Assembly: GCF_027887165.1 (NCBI RefSeq)
Contig: NC_077230.1
Coordinates: 261,458,976 to 261,522,975 of the forward strand
DNA: 64,000 nucleotides
Source: Monodelphis domestica
Taxonomy: Eukaryota; Chordata; Mammalia; Didelphimorphia; Didelphidae
Reading direction: 5' to 3'
Part shown: positions 44,025 to 55,564 of the stretch, piece by piece
Layout of the letters: every line of letters begins with the position of its first letter
How positions within the stretch are numbered: the stretch's first letter is position 1
The notes under the pieces: generated by a model
Told to the model about the DNA's origin: nothing
The model's database searches: none
What the model saw: the letters and a program-made list of their open reading frames with translations, nothing else
Program-made: the position numbers and the translations under genes

Positions 44025-45330
44025 TTACATCATAGTACAATGCCATTTGCTTTCTTTACCATGCGCGAGGGCAGCTGCAGCAATACTCCTCAAGCAATGT
44101 ACCATTCCCTGTGCCACTTTGTTTAGGATCATACTATAGAATGCTATAGTTCTTAAATTAAGCCCAACATTTTGTTCCAATACTCCTGAAGCTATGCCCT
44201 GAGCTTCATGAACATATAAGTGGAACTCCTGGCCATAATTTGGCATCCCTAATGCTGGGCCTCTTAGAATTGCCTGTTGCAACTTGGATAAAGAATGAAG
44301 GTGTTCTTTTGTCAATTGCAATGTTTCTTCTACCTCATTCTTTGTCAAGTCTGTTAAGCATTTTGATATATGGGAATACCCTATGACATATTGTTGAGAG
44401 AAACCTGCAATCCCTAGGAATGTTCTAAGCTGTTTCTTAGTTCTTGGGATTCCTAGCTTTTGTATATCAGCAATCCTTTTGCTAGAGATTTTCCTGGTGC
44501 CCTTTTCCAGGATAAATCCCAAGTACTCTACTCTCAGGAGAACCCACTGAATCTTCTTCTTAGAGACCTTATGCCCTCTCTTATAAAGTTCTGTCAGCAG
44601 CTTTTTTGAATCTTCTAAGATCAGGTGATGCCAATAATAAATCATTGACATAGTGCACCAATTTGCTGTGCTTGAATTTGATAGTTGCTAGGTCTTTCTG
44701 AAGCAACTGGCAAAAATGGATGCACTTTCCAAACAGCCCTGAACTAATTGAATCCATTAGATCTCAATTTGTCCCCACAAGAAAGCAAAAATGTTCTCAG
44801 AGACAGGGTGCAATGGTATCATAAAATAGGCATTGCTCTGGTCAATCACAGTGTAGCACTAGGTGTTGGGTGGAATTTCTGTAATAATATCTTTTGGTGA
44901 AGGTGATATAGTGTGTGTCTTTATAAAGTTGTTCACTGCCCTAAAATCCTCCATAAATCTCCATAAAAATGAACCAACAACAATGGGTTTGTTTTTCTTG
45001 ATGGCTGAACTTGGACTACTAAATTCAGACACTGTTGGTCTTAAAATTCCTTGCTCCAGTAAAGTATTGATAATAGGAGTTATGTTGGATAGCTTCCTTA
45101 CTGAGTTTATATTGTGGTATCTTAGGAGGTAGGCAATCCCTGACTTCTATCATTACTGGTGTTGCTGATTTAATTCTACCTATATTATTCTGGTATTTTG
45201 CAAATACCCCTTGTGGAATGTCATCAGGAATTTCATACATTGATGGTAATGCATATAGCTGTTCAGGATTTTCCTCTAATTGTGCCAGGTATAATAAAGA
45301 ATAATGTTTGAGAGACTGCTTGGGTAGATG
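44025..45330 (-). pseudogene. pol: ERV pol, reverse transcriptase (frameshifted, catalytic Asp changed)
   Basis: Reading leftwards: RT fingers from about 45150 (the 'P-x-Y-x-LS-x-EA' start), fingers and palm in broken frames through 44700, then the catalytic loop at about 44640-44655 which reads YVND where class I ERVs have YVDD, then the thumb ('VEYLGFILEKG', 'LRTFLGIAGF') and the beginning of the connection. Reverse transcriptase copied viral RNA into DNA in the live virus. This copy is inactive: several stops and frameshifts between 44651 and 45025 and one catalytic Asp replaced by Asn. Confidence 0.85.
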
Positions 45331-45660
45331 TAAATATATGTTGCTAGACTGTTCACACTGAAAAGTTGCCCCAATTTTACATAAAAAATCATGTCCCAAA
45401 AGGTTATCTGGACATTCAGGAATTAGGAGGAATGTATGATCATTGGTGAGAGGACCTAATTTAACTATTATGCTTTTGAGCTCTGGGACCTGTTGTATTT
45501 CCCCAGTAGCTCTTGCCACTGAAGCCATACCCTATATGGTATTATCTCCTATGAATTACTTTAGAACAGACTTGGAAGCACCAGTAACAATGAGAGCTTT
45601 GTATTAGTTCTTTCCCACTTTGATCCACACATATGGTTCAGGTGTATCAGTTGTTGATGA
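45331..45660 (-). pseudogene. pro: ERV protease (active-site Asp lost)
   Basis: The minus strand shows a retropepsin: an active-site region 'VTGAS' at about 45577-45591 where Asp-Thr-Gly-Ala-Ser is expected, and a C-terminal 'LLGHDFLCKIGATF' (about 45356-45397) matching the alpha-helix motif of class I retroviral proteases. Stops lie near 45545 and 45560. The catalytic Asp has become Val, so it cannot cleave. Confidence 0.8.
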
Positions 45661-46430
45661 ACCAGTTGTCATGTTGTTGATTTGCACTGCCCCTACATCA
45701 GCTGTTGTCTGTATGAACTAATTAAATTTACTTGGTTTAAATTATTTCTTGACTTTTCTCCATTAACTCTATGTTTTTCAAGCTCTTTTATGGTATGGGA
45801 AATTGAATCAGGACCACAGTTAGCTACTGGTTCTTGCTCAGTGAGTCAGAGACTCCCCCTGCATTTGGAATGTTAGGCACTTGATGGCTATTTGAACACT
45901 CAGCCACTTTGACAGTTGTACTTGCTGAATTCCATCCATATTTTCAAATATGTCTGTTGTATACCCTGGTAATAAGGTAAACATTTCTTGATTTTGAGCT
46001 TGAATGTTCATGTCAACCCCTTTCCCACATCTACAATCACTAAGAATTGAACTTTAGTAATGGATGAAATATTTTACTTTCAGGATTCAAAATAGTCCCC
46101 TTTTCAACAGGAGTAGACCCTGAACAGTCTTTGGTCATTTCAATTAGTCCCAGTGGGCATTTGTCTGGTTCTGTAAGACTTGTTTCTTCAGTTACAGGTT
46201 TCTTTGTAACAATTTACTCTACTTTTAGTGTTTTGAAATGGTTTAGAAAATTGTGATGTTGTTTTCTCTTTACTGATGTAAACCTTAAATGGTTGTTATA
46301 AGTTTTTATAACTTTTCCTTCTCTGTTCAATTCCTAAACCAAATCTGCATTCACAGAAATTCTCTAGATACTCTTTTACTTGTTCTCTGGTTTTCTCTTG
46401 TCCTCTTAATAAACTCCCTCTATTTGAAAC
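45661..46430 (-). pseudogene. spacer between nucleocapsid and protease, decayed
   Basis: No intact frame. A string 'GTILNPE' with 'FHP' shortly after (about 46080-46120, minus strand) aligns with the beginning of the acidic frame at 30757-31977 of the plus-strand ERV. This places that acidic protein between Gag and protease in the family. Confidence 0.45.
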
Positions 46431-46439
46431 ATCTATATG

Positions 46440-46945
46440 TTACTTCATCTCTGCTACAATCTTCTGAATGTCTGTTTCCATTTTCATAACTTCTCTCTTC
46501 TTTTTATTAATGTTTTGTTTTAACCCTTCTGGTAAAACTCTTACAGAACTTAAAATTTCATTTGTAGGTACTACCCTTGTAACACCATCAAACTTTTCAT
46601 ATTTTATTTTCAATGCCTTTTGTCTCTTCTTTTTAACAACAGTCCATCCATTTTCCACATACACAGTCTCTTGTTTAAACAATTCTTCATCCTGGCTTCA
46701 TGCCCAGTACCTCCCCTTAGTTAAAACATCTGCAAAATGTGGTTTTTCCCCTTTCTGGATTGCAGCCTGTATCAATTTCAAATCTGGTGTGACTGATTCT
46801 TTTAATCTACAATGATCACAACAGTTCTTGTTAGTCTTTTCATAACTCCTATAATAACCTTTTTTCTGGGTATTTGATGTTTTGTATTCCTGTTGTGTCC
46901 CTGCTCATATCATTGTTTCATGTAACAATCCTTAACTATGTGCCC
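46440..46945 (-). pseudogene. gag: ERV gag, nucleocapsid and post-nucleocapsid part (broken)
   Basis: A half zinc knuckle 'GHIVKDC' is at about 46925-46945, and its counterpart of the second Cys pair, 'CCDHC', near 46810. Next comes a Lys/Glu-rich frame 46440-46682 with 'EVMKMETDIQKIVAEMK', which matches the region after the knuckle of the plus-strand ERV (near 30420-30480). The first cysteines of the knuckle are lost in an A-rich expansion at 46955-46990. Confidence 0.65.
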
Positions 46946-46989
46946 AATCTTATTTCATAAAAAAAAAAAAACCAACCAAAAAAAAACCC

Positions 46990-48106
46990 AACATTTTCTA
47001 GTTTCTCTCTGACCCCTTTGAGTTTGGTAAGTAGGTCTAGATTATGTCCTGATGGTATTCAAATTCTTAACCTATTCAATTTCTTTTTTAATATCTCTGT
47101 GGTTTCTTGCAGTTTCTGCTTTAGTTCATCCTTCTCCATCTCCTGCTCTTTTTGATTCTCATAGAGGTATGTGGCCATGCCTCTCAGTTCAAAAATCATG
47201 ATAGAGTCATATTTGGGGGAAAAGTTTCTAAAATAAAATTCCTCGTCTGATGGCTACGTCCTTTAAGGAACAACCTATAGATATGTGCAATAGATTCCTG
47301 TTAATCTTGACTAATTCACAGTATACATTCAATACTCTCTGTCAGTCTGTCCATAAAACCAGCTGGGTTTTCATTTTGATTTTGGACCAACCTATCAAAC
47401 TTCCTCAATGCTTTAGGTCTATCACAGAATGACCTTATAGCTTGTAGGAGGCCTTCCCTGCACCATTTCAGTTAAGAGAAATTAGCTGGTTTAGAAAAAC
47501 TGAAATCTTTACATTCATGTGCCCTAGGCCAGTCCATCAAGCTCTCATCCTGTCTAGTGTTATCCACAAATTGTCCCTGATCATGAGGACTAAAAATTTT
47601 CCCCCATTATCAATTCCACATCCACAAAATCAGGCTCATAAACTTTGAATGACATTTTTAGCTCCTTTACACATTTATGTGGCTCAGAGACAAATTTTGG
47701 GAATCTCTTTTTCAGAGACTCCAAGTCTTGGGTGGTAAAAAACTTGTGAACCTTCATGTGTAAAATGCCAGACCCCTCAGTTAGCCTTGCCACATAATGA
47801 AGAGTCATGATTTTGTAAGCCCCTGTGACTTCTGATGTTGTTTTGTCTTACTTGCTACCTTCTTTAGAACTGCCAGAAACATTGTCTAAAACTATTGTGT
47901 CTTTATCCTTGTCATTATCATTGCCTAGGTTTACTTTGTCCTCAACTTTTTCTTGCTTTGTGTTGTCAGTCCCCATCTCACTAACTTTGTCATTATTCTT
48001 GTTTTCTAGGTATTCACTGCATATCTTTTTCACTAGGTCCTCAAGCTTCTTATCTAGGATTAAGATTTGTGCTGACTTTTGTGACAAGGAAATCACTTTA
48101 AAAGAC
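46990..48106 (-). pseudogene. gag: ERV gag, matrix/capsid part (broken, 5' end cut off)
   Basis: Minus-strand frames 47848-48096 and 47590-47808 align with the plus-strand ERV gag: 'LDKKLEDLVKKICSEY' against 'IDNNLESMIKAVCEQL', then 'FPKFVSEP' against 'LPKFVYNP', then the 'HICR' block near 47285. It starts abruptly at about 48110, near the LTR at 48146; the N-terminal 130 codons present in the plus-strand copy are absent here. Confidence 0.75.
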
Positions 48107-48145
48107 TGATATATATTAATTTAAGGTTGCCAAGGAATTCAGCTA

Positions 48146-49015
48146 TGTAATTCCTAAATGAAAACTCAAATCAGCAGTCAACCTTTTATGGAGTTTAATT
48201 ACAAACAGGATGAAGAAAGGTATTAGAGATAGAGAGATAGAGAGAGGGAAAGAGAAAGGGGAGAGAAGGGAATAGGGCTTAAATACCCCTTCTGTTTAGG
48301 CTGGGCCAAAAGGCCCAAGCCCTTAGATAGCTGGGGCAAAGAAAGGAGATCAGTCCCTATTACTCACGTGACCAAAATGGAGAAACAGTCTCAGGAGCCT
48401 CCACCTCCAGCTTCCTTCAGAGCAAGCTTCTCAGAGCACCTCTCCAACCACTCAGAGCCAAAACTCTCCAACCAACCCCCCTCAGTCCTCAGACCCCTCT
48501 ATCTTTAAGGAAGCCATCCAAGTTCCCTCCCCTCAGTTCTCACATCTACCAATCACTGTCCATGTCTTCCCTGTGCCAATGGTGGCACTAGCTTAACCCA
48601 GGACCTCCCAGGGGTCTGTGGCTTTGCACATGTCTGTTGAAGGTCATATTCTCAAATAATTAAATTTTGATCTATGCTGCAGCCCTTCCTAAATCCTGTT
48701 AGGACGGAGTAGGGTGGAGATTTTAATTTCCAAGACCTGGTTCTGTCATTCCAAGTATCTCTATTGTATCAATTCTAAAATCAATCATGACTCAAAGAAC
48801 TTCCTGTTCTATGCTTAAGCATAGGTCAAAGCCCTTTCCATTGTTCAGCAAAAGGTTTATGTCCTAAAGTAATCTTAAGAAGGGAGGAGGAGGAACCTCC
48901 CTTGTCAATTGGGTTCACATTCCAATAGACTATCACTAAGAAATTTTCCAAGTACGAAATTTCCCAATGGTGAAATTTCCAACATTTATAAGTCTAAGAA
49001 ATTTTAAGGTTTACA
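48146..49015 (-). mobile_element. LTR (870 bp) between two minus-strand ERVs
   Basis: Minus strand TGTAAACCTTAAA...GGAATTACA, ends inverted (TGTAA/TTACA). A polypurine tract lies directly before it (49016-49024), so it is the 3' LTR of the ERV to its right. To its left, the other ERV's gag begins after only about 40 bp, so it may also have served as that provirus's 5' LTR, or the right ERV may have integrated into the left gag. Confidence 0.75.
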
Positions 49016-49024
49016 ATCCCCCCT
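49016..49024 (-). promoter_or_regulatory. polypurine tract
   Basis: Minus strand 'aggggggat' abutting the TGTAAACC start of the LTR. Confidence 0.8.
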
Positions 49025-50405
49025 GATGATCATTGGGAGACTAGTCTCCCCATTGATCATTTAACATAATCATTTTGTAGTTCTAAATTCACTTCTAACT
49101 AAAGATATACACAATATTCAATTTTCTAAAAGAAATTAGAATAGTGAGAGAGGAAATAGAAAAGAAAAGAAAGCAAAACCAATGTTTTGCTAGCTGCATT
49201 GACAGAAAGCCAAATTAGGGGCAGTCCCTTTTGGCATAAATGTGTACAGTTACAATAAATGTTCAATCAAAAGTTCAGTCCAATCAATCACATCCAAAGT
49301 TCATTCTTGATCTTCTTGATGAAGTGTAGGTTTTCGGCATCTTTCTGCAACAGTTCATTCTCTGGATATAAAAGTTTCAAGCTTCTTTCTTGAATATCTT
49401 TTCTCAAACAAAATCAAAATCTTTGAATTTTTTATAACAGTAAAATCTTAAACAAAATTCTTGGATTTTTATAAAAATACAATCTCAAACAAAAAAAAAT
49501 TCAAAAATAAAAAAAATCCTAGATTTTAAATTAAAATACAATCCCCCCCTGAAGTAAGTATTTAAAAAATTATCAAGTTTAGCTCAGAATGCAATGTTCA
49601 GTTATGGGGGTGTATGTGTCAATTATCAAAAGAATAGAAAAGTAATCAAAAACATAAGAAAAATTCAAAATAGGCCTTGTATAGGTCCAGTTTAAAGTAA
49701 TTTCTATCCCACAAGTATGTAGGACAGGATGCAGTAATATTTCACTTAGCCATTTGTAGCCAAGACTACAGGAAGTTGCCATAATATAAGAAGAAAAGAA
49801 TTAGAATTCTATTTTGATGGGGAAATGTCATTCCCTCGTCTGATTTTTTTTTCTTCAGGGATATAGGGAGCCAGCATGATAGTCAAGCTTTGTACTTGTT
49901 TGAGTACTTCGTAAAGAGTGTAGATACAAGGAAGTCCTATGACTTAAACATAAGTTAAGCGTCGCAACCTCGAGTCTCACTTTAATATTTCTTGTGTGCT
50001 CTATTGGCACTATTCAGGTTTAGTCTGTGCTCCTTGTTTTTATCCCTTTTCCTGGAATCAGACACAAACATTAATCACAGTCCTATAATATTTTATCAAT
50101 AAATGGCAGATTCCCATAATTTAAAGCTTTTAGGCATATATTGATATTATAGCAAGAGTATATATATTAACTTGTATTACTATAGGGAAAAATAATATTA
50201 ATATTAATTATGTGTACCTTCAGTACAAAAAATGAGAAAAAATCAAATATTCTGATCAAAAAATAAATGAAAAGAAATAATAAAAATAAGAGAAAAAAAT
50301 AAGTAATTCAATATATTCTTGAAAAAACAGCATCTATTTGTCTATGGATTATTATCTCCAATTCATATGATAAGATAGAGTCACAATTCATATGATAGGA
50401 TAGAG
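49025..50405 (-). mobile_element. 3' internal region of the right minus-strand ERV, env not readable
   Basis: AT-rich with stops in all frames. 49140-49330 matches the 3' internal part of the nested ERV (28020-28170). The envelope gene expected after integrase is not recognisable. I see nothing else coding; a 67-codon frame at 49579-49782 has no clear motif. Confidence 0.6.
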
Positions 50406-50897
50406 TCAATCAGTCTCAGCAGAAGATGCTTTCTTCACATGAGAGCAGTGAATCCAAGAGTCTCTTTCTCCAATCTTTATAGATGTTGGAGTAGTTAATA
50501 ATATTTGGAATGGTCCTTCCCATGAAGATTGAGTTGCTCCAGTTCGCTTGAAATTCTTGATATAAACTTTATCTCCTGGGTTCAGGTCATGCAGAGAAAA
50601 GTCTAATGGTCCGGCTTGTACTGCAGCTCCGGATTCATGAAGTTCACTTAGTTTGCGCTGTAACTCCTGTATATAGGAAGCAATAGTAAGATCTCTCCCT
50701 AATAGCAATGTATAAGCCGGGGAGAAAGGCTTAGCCTGTATAGGCGGATGTCCAAAAAGCATCTCAAATGGTGAAATATGTAAATCTCCTCTAGGCCTGC
50801 TTCTAAGATAAAATAGGGCCAGAGGGAGAATTTCAGGCCATTTTAAATGGGTCTCAGTGCATAATTTGCCAATCATAGTCTTAAATTCTTTGTTCAT
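50406..50897 (-). pseudogene. pol: ERV pol, integrase C-terminal half
   Basis: An uninterrupted 163-codon frame with the class I ERV integrase C-terminus: 'LALFYLRSRP', 'SPFEMLFGHPP' (end of the catalytic core), then the GPY/F-type domain 'WEGPFQILLTTPT' and 'WIHCSHVKKA', with the stop at 50406-50408. Integrase joins viral DNA to host DNA. The catalytic D,D-35-E residues lie upstream and are deleted, so this is an inactive fragment. Its good preservation compared with the left ERV suggests a younger element. Confidence 0.9.
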
Positions 50898-50968
50898 TCT
50901 TTCCTACTATTTGGAGAGGAGAAAAAAAACTGAAAAAGTTTAATTAACATCAACAAAATCAATACAAT

Positions 50969-51437
50969 CTAAGAAGAATCATCTTCATTATACTGGGAAG
51001 TTCCCTGGGCACCCCCCTGAAGGGCACCTCTCTGAGGGTCATTAGTACCTCGAGTATTTTTTGGACGAGCGCCATTTCTCATATATTGTTGTTGTTGTTC
51101 ATTATCATTATAATTTTCTTTATTTAGACTATTGTCATTATTTTCCCAATTTCTATTTCTATAATTCTGGTTTCTAAAGTTCTTATTTCTATATTCATTA
51201 TAGTTATTTCCATAGTCATTATTATAATTTCTAGAATTCTGGTTTCTATAACCATTATCATCATTTCTATAGTTATTATTTCTAAAGCTATTATTAAACT
51301 GTGTATTCCGTCCAATCCTCTTAAGAAAGGTTCTACATTCCATCATTTTGTGGCCTTTCTTCTCACAGAAGTGGCAAGTAAACTGGGATTGCAGGAGAAG
51401 GGTTTTGGGGATTAAATTTTTAATTTACATATACCAT
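50969..51437 (-). pseudogene. gag: ERV gag, nucleocapsid with Asn/Arg/Tyr-rich tail
   Basis: A full CCHC zinc knuckle, C-H-F-C-E-K-K-G-H-K-M-M-E-C, is at 51335-51376 (minus). It is followed by about 100 residues of low complexity built from Asn-Tyr-Arg-Asn-like repeats (51130-51310), then a polar tail ending in 'NEDDSS' at 50969. Such basic, disordered tails bind RNA. Only 70 bp separate it from integrase, so protease, RT, RNase H and the integrase core have been deleted. The sequence differs from the knuckle of the left ERV, so the two belong to different lineages. Confidence 0.8.
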
Positions 51438-51456
51438 GACTTTTGGTCCTTAATTG

Positions 51457-51805
51457 TGTAAAGATTAAAATTTAGGGGAGACTGAGGCAGGTAGAAATTA
51501 GTTTCTCTCTGCAAGGAGTATTATATTCTTTAGAGGTTTATTAAAGGTTAAGGATTAAAGAAAATACAGAATAAGAAAAAAACACGTGCCTAGGTCAGAG
51601 GCCTAGACAAGATAATCTCACATCATGGAAGAGATGCCTCTGTTCCAAAACGGAAGTCCAAAAAAAAAAAAAAAAGCTCAAAAACCTTTGCAATCAGGTT
51701 AAATACCTTCTCAATCTCAGCCCACATGAGAATTCAAAGCATTCTGGGGAAGTGGAGTAAGGACTTCTGGGGATTGAAGTCCAGAGTTCGAGTCTATTTT
51801 TTACA
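51457..51805 (-). mobile_element. solo LTR with 4-bp target duplication
   Basis: 349 bp, minus strand TGTAAAAAATAGACTCG...CTTTACA, same family as 29216-29557 and 36156-36506. It is flanked by ATTG at 51453-51456 and 51806-51809. Confidence 0.95.
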
Positions 51806-51809
51806 ATTG

Positions 51810-53005
51810 TAGATGCCAGATCTTATGTAATCCTGAAAAAGTTTCCATGCTATTTGAATTGTTTCTTCTGGCTACTTGCAGTACATTTTGACTTGTCTGG
51901 GAGTTTTTTGTTTGTTTGTTTTTGCTATAATAGTCCTGTGATGTTTTATTTTAGGAAAATGATTGTTGAATTCTTTTAATTTTTTTCATCCTCTTGTTTA
52001 AGGATATGGTAGTTTCCCCTGATGATTGTTCATAATATGGTGTTTAGGCTCGTTTTTTGTTTTTTTTTAACATATCTTTCAAGTATTCTGATGATTCTTA
52101 AATTGTCTCTCCTGAATCTGTTTTAAAGTCAGTTATTTTCCATTGAGGTATTTCAGATTATCTTCCATTTCTTCCATTATTTAGATTTTGCCTTATTGTT
52201 TCCCAATAGCTTATAGAGTATTAGCATCCATATGCTCAATTCTTATTTTTAGGAAGATATTTTCTTCTTTGAATTCCTTTTTCCTTTTCCATTTGGCCCA
52301 TTCTAGTCTTTAGGTACTTATTTTCTCTAGCTTTTGATGGAAGAAGGGGGCTCCATTTTCACAGAGGCCATTATAGTTTCCAAGTTGTTGGATCTTTTTA
52401 ACATGCCTTTTATTATTTAATTGTTTTATTTCTTTTCAAGATTTTTAAGAGGTCTTTTAGGACCTGGCATCCTTTCTTATTTTGCTTTGAGACTTTACAT
52501 GTTTCTTTTTGTCACTGTTGCCCTCTTATGACTTCATATTTTGATTTTCCCAATTACTAAATTAAGTTTCTAAAATTATATATTTTTTCTTTGTCTTTTG
52601 TTCATTTTTCTAATTGTTATTTTTCTCCCCTCATTTCTTTGTCTCTTAATGTTATACTATTCTCCTGGGGTGGAGGAAGAGCTATTCCTATCTTCTTGTA
52701 CAGCTTTCTCTGGTGCTTGGAGTAAGCCTGGCTGTCTTTGGGTTCCTCTTTGTGCATTTGAAGGGGTGATTCAGTTGGCTTTTTGTGAGGAAGCTTGCAT
52801 TTTTTTCTTTCTAAATTCCTTTCCCCCTGCTTTCAATTTCATTATTGTCTCATATGTTATCCTGTTTATCACTTTGTGTGTCCATTGCATCAGGAAATGT
52901 GAAAGCACATAGAGTTGACATTGGACTGTTCTCAGCTCCATCTTTTTGTTACCTCTGGTCACTTGGACAAGCGTCACCAGTTCTGCCATCTTAGCTCCCA
53001 ATATA
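51810..53005 (-). mobile_element. L1 LINE 5' fragment (5'UTR and part of ORF1)
   Basis: Reading leftwards from about 53005: 'gggagctaagatggcagaac' with an 'aagatggc' YY1-type site (52985-52992), GC-balanced 5'UTR, then A-rich (T-rich on plus) ORF1-like sequence. No continuous frame. The 3' remainder of the L1 is missing at the ERV cluster edge near 51440. Confidence 0.55.
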
Positions 53006-54144
53006 GAACTACCTGGCAGTAGAAATTAAAGGAGCATTTTAATAAAGAGTATGAATTCATAGAACAAAATAATTAATACATTATTATAGTTCACTAGAAA
53101 ACAAAACATTTGTTTGAAAAATTGGAAAACATTCGGTTCTGATATGATTATTCCCATTGTAATTTTCAAGGTCATTATATCATTATTAATGGAACAGTGT
53201 TTTGATTTAGTAGAAGTTTTAGAATGTGTGAAGTAGTTGGAGACTTTAGTATATTTTATAGTTTCTCATCTTTTCACAATGTGAGCAATTTCTTTCATTG
53301 GACTAGTAACAATTCTACAAACTTCTTGTTCAAAGGATTGTCATGCGAAGCCTTGGTCCAAAAGAATTTTTAAAATGCACCTTTCTTTCTTCTTTGAAGA
53401 AGTAGGGAACTGGATATGAGAGATTGCATGGAGTCTTAGATACAGTTTAGATATTTTTTGGTTTTGATTAATTTCCCCTTCCCCCAGTTTATTTTTTTTT
53501 ACCTTTGTTATTGGACATTGCTCACTAAAGAGGTGATAAGAAAGAAAAATGAGTTAAAATCATTTTTAGAAATAACAAAACATAATTATATTAATGTATT
53601 TTTTAAAAAGCAAGTCAAAGATGATTGTGCATGTTTTCTCATCATTATCCACTGAATCATCATAGGTACCTTCCTTTAGCTTTGGCTAGACAGTGTTTTT
53701 GCTTCATTCTATATGAAATTCTGGGCCAGAAGCACAACACCCTGTTTTACTGGTTTGTACATTAAAAATAATCCCTGATAACTCAAATAACCTTAGGAAG
53801 CACAAGAAATATATAGAATTAACAATGGGTAGATATTAAACCATAAAGAGCTTAGGAGATTTCTTCCTAATGCTTTATTCTCCCCCCCCCCCCTTTAAGT
53901 AAAGTCAAAAGAAGTAATTCAGGCCTGAGGAAGACTGTTGTCAGGGGATCAGTGGTGTCAGTTCCTATTTCTGTCACAAGAGCAGTGGGAAATATTCAGT
54001 TAACTAAAATAGGAATAGAAAAATAAAAAAGGAAATTTTTCAAAGGAGAAATTAATTTTGTAGTGATGCCTGAAATAAATCAAAGGCATCACTAGTAGAC
54101 AGGCAAGAATTAGTCACAGACAACAACTATTGGAGTCCAGATGA
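53006..54144. other. intergenic, unique-looking
   Basis: AT-rich. A C12 run at about 53882-53893. No other feature. Confidence 0.5.
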
Positions 54145-54370
54145 AAACATCATAGAATTCTAGAGCTGGAAGTGACAAATCCTCAGAAGTCCTCCAATTA
54201 TCACTAAAGCTGAAATCCTCACATTAATATCTACTTGATTTGATTTCAAATTCTATTTGACTACTTATTACCTGTATGACTTTGGATGAATAACTTTGCT
54301 TCTCTGGTCCTCATTTCTAAAGTTTTAGTGTTGGACTTTTTGTTCTAAATCCTATGATTCTAGGTCAATT
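54145..54370 (+). repeat. MIR-type SINE, decayed
   Basis: 'tagaattctagagctggaag' is followed by 'actacttattacctgtatga' 'ctttggatgaataactttgc' and 'ctggtcctcatttctaaag'. Parts of two antisense and sense MIR-like units may be joined. Confidence 0.5.
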
Positions 54371-55564
54371 GACAAAGAACTATCTAGTTTCCATTTGATT
54401 ATTTCCAGGAATTATGTATTCATTTCCCTATAAGGCAAGTTGCCCCTTTGTTGGACATATATCATTATTAGGAAGTTCTTTCATTTATTGAGCAAAAAAA
54501 TCTTTCTCCCCTAATTTCCACTTATTCAGTTATAGTTCTGCCTCCTGGAAACAAGCAGAATACTCTAATCTTTCTCCTATTTGATATTTATAGGATGCTA
54601 TACCTTTAAACAGTGATTGTGTTTCTAATAAGATTACAGTTTCCATGGCATCCTATGTATCCAGTGTGTTTATTTTCTACACTTCACATCTTCTTATTAA
54701 GTACTATATTAATTATTACTAAAGATAGTTTTATTCAGCTCATCGGCTCATTTGTTTCCCAAATCAACCTATTTATATCAAGTAGCAGCTTCATGTTCTG
54801 ATTGATAGTTAATGGCAGGGAGATTTCTCTTTAGGAATAATAAGTGACAATTTCCTTCTGAATAATAATGTGTTTTCCTATGCTTAAATTTCAAACCTAA
54901 GTTTAAAACTTTAAAAATCAATAAAAACAACAATTATTTATACAAAATTGAATAAAATTGTGCTGCCTGATATAGTAAGAGAGTAGTGTTCTATTTAATA
55001 AACAAGTCCAATTAATGTAGAGTTATTATACATCTTAAATAGACATTTTTTAATTTTCAAGGAATTTTAAAAAATTAAGTGTTTAAAACTAAAAATCTAT
55101 TAAGAGCCATAGATGTTAATTTATTAAAAGACACTTAGTTTTCATTGTCCTTACAGATAATGTGTTGCTCAAGAATGAATCTGATATACCTAATGTGTAC
55201 TGTTATGACAAATAAATTGGAAGTACTACTTCCTTTATTTTTAGTCCTAATTTGTTATTATTCATTCTCCAATTACATTAGCTTTTTTTAGCAGTCACAT
55301 TACAATATTGGCTCATTTTGAGTAAAGTAACCTAATGTCAAAGGACCTCAAAACCATAGATTTAAATATCATTTCTACTTTTCCACCCCCATTTCTATCT
55401 CAGTCCTTTTACTATAAAGTCTTTCCTAATTATATCAGCTAAAAGTGGTCTCTACCTCCCAAAATTTTGTATAGAACTTAGTCTAAATGTTTCCTTTCCT
55501 GTCTCTCACAATACCTTGATACTTTATAATCCAGTCCATTTTTACCTTCCCTATCTTCTTATAA
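54371..55564. other. intergenic, AT-rich
   Basis: No repeat or frame that I can support, apart from weak L2-like wording at 55380-55480. Confidence 0.5.

Noticed and set aside
46955..46990. A-rich run that could be a poly(A) tail
   Set aside because: It sits inside the gag of the minus-strand ERV on the wrong strand for any retrocopy; a local expansion is simpler.
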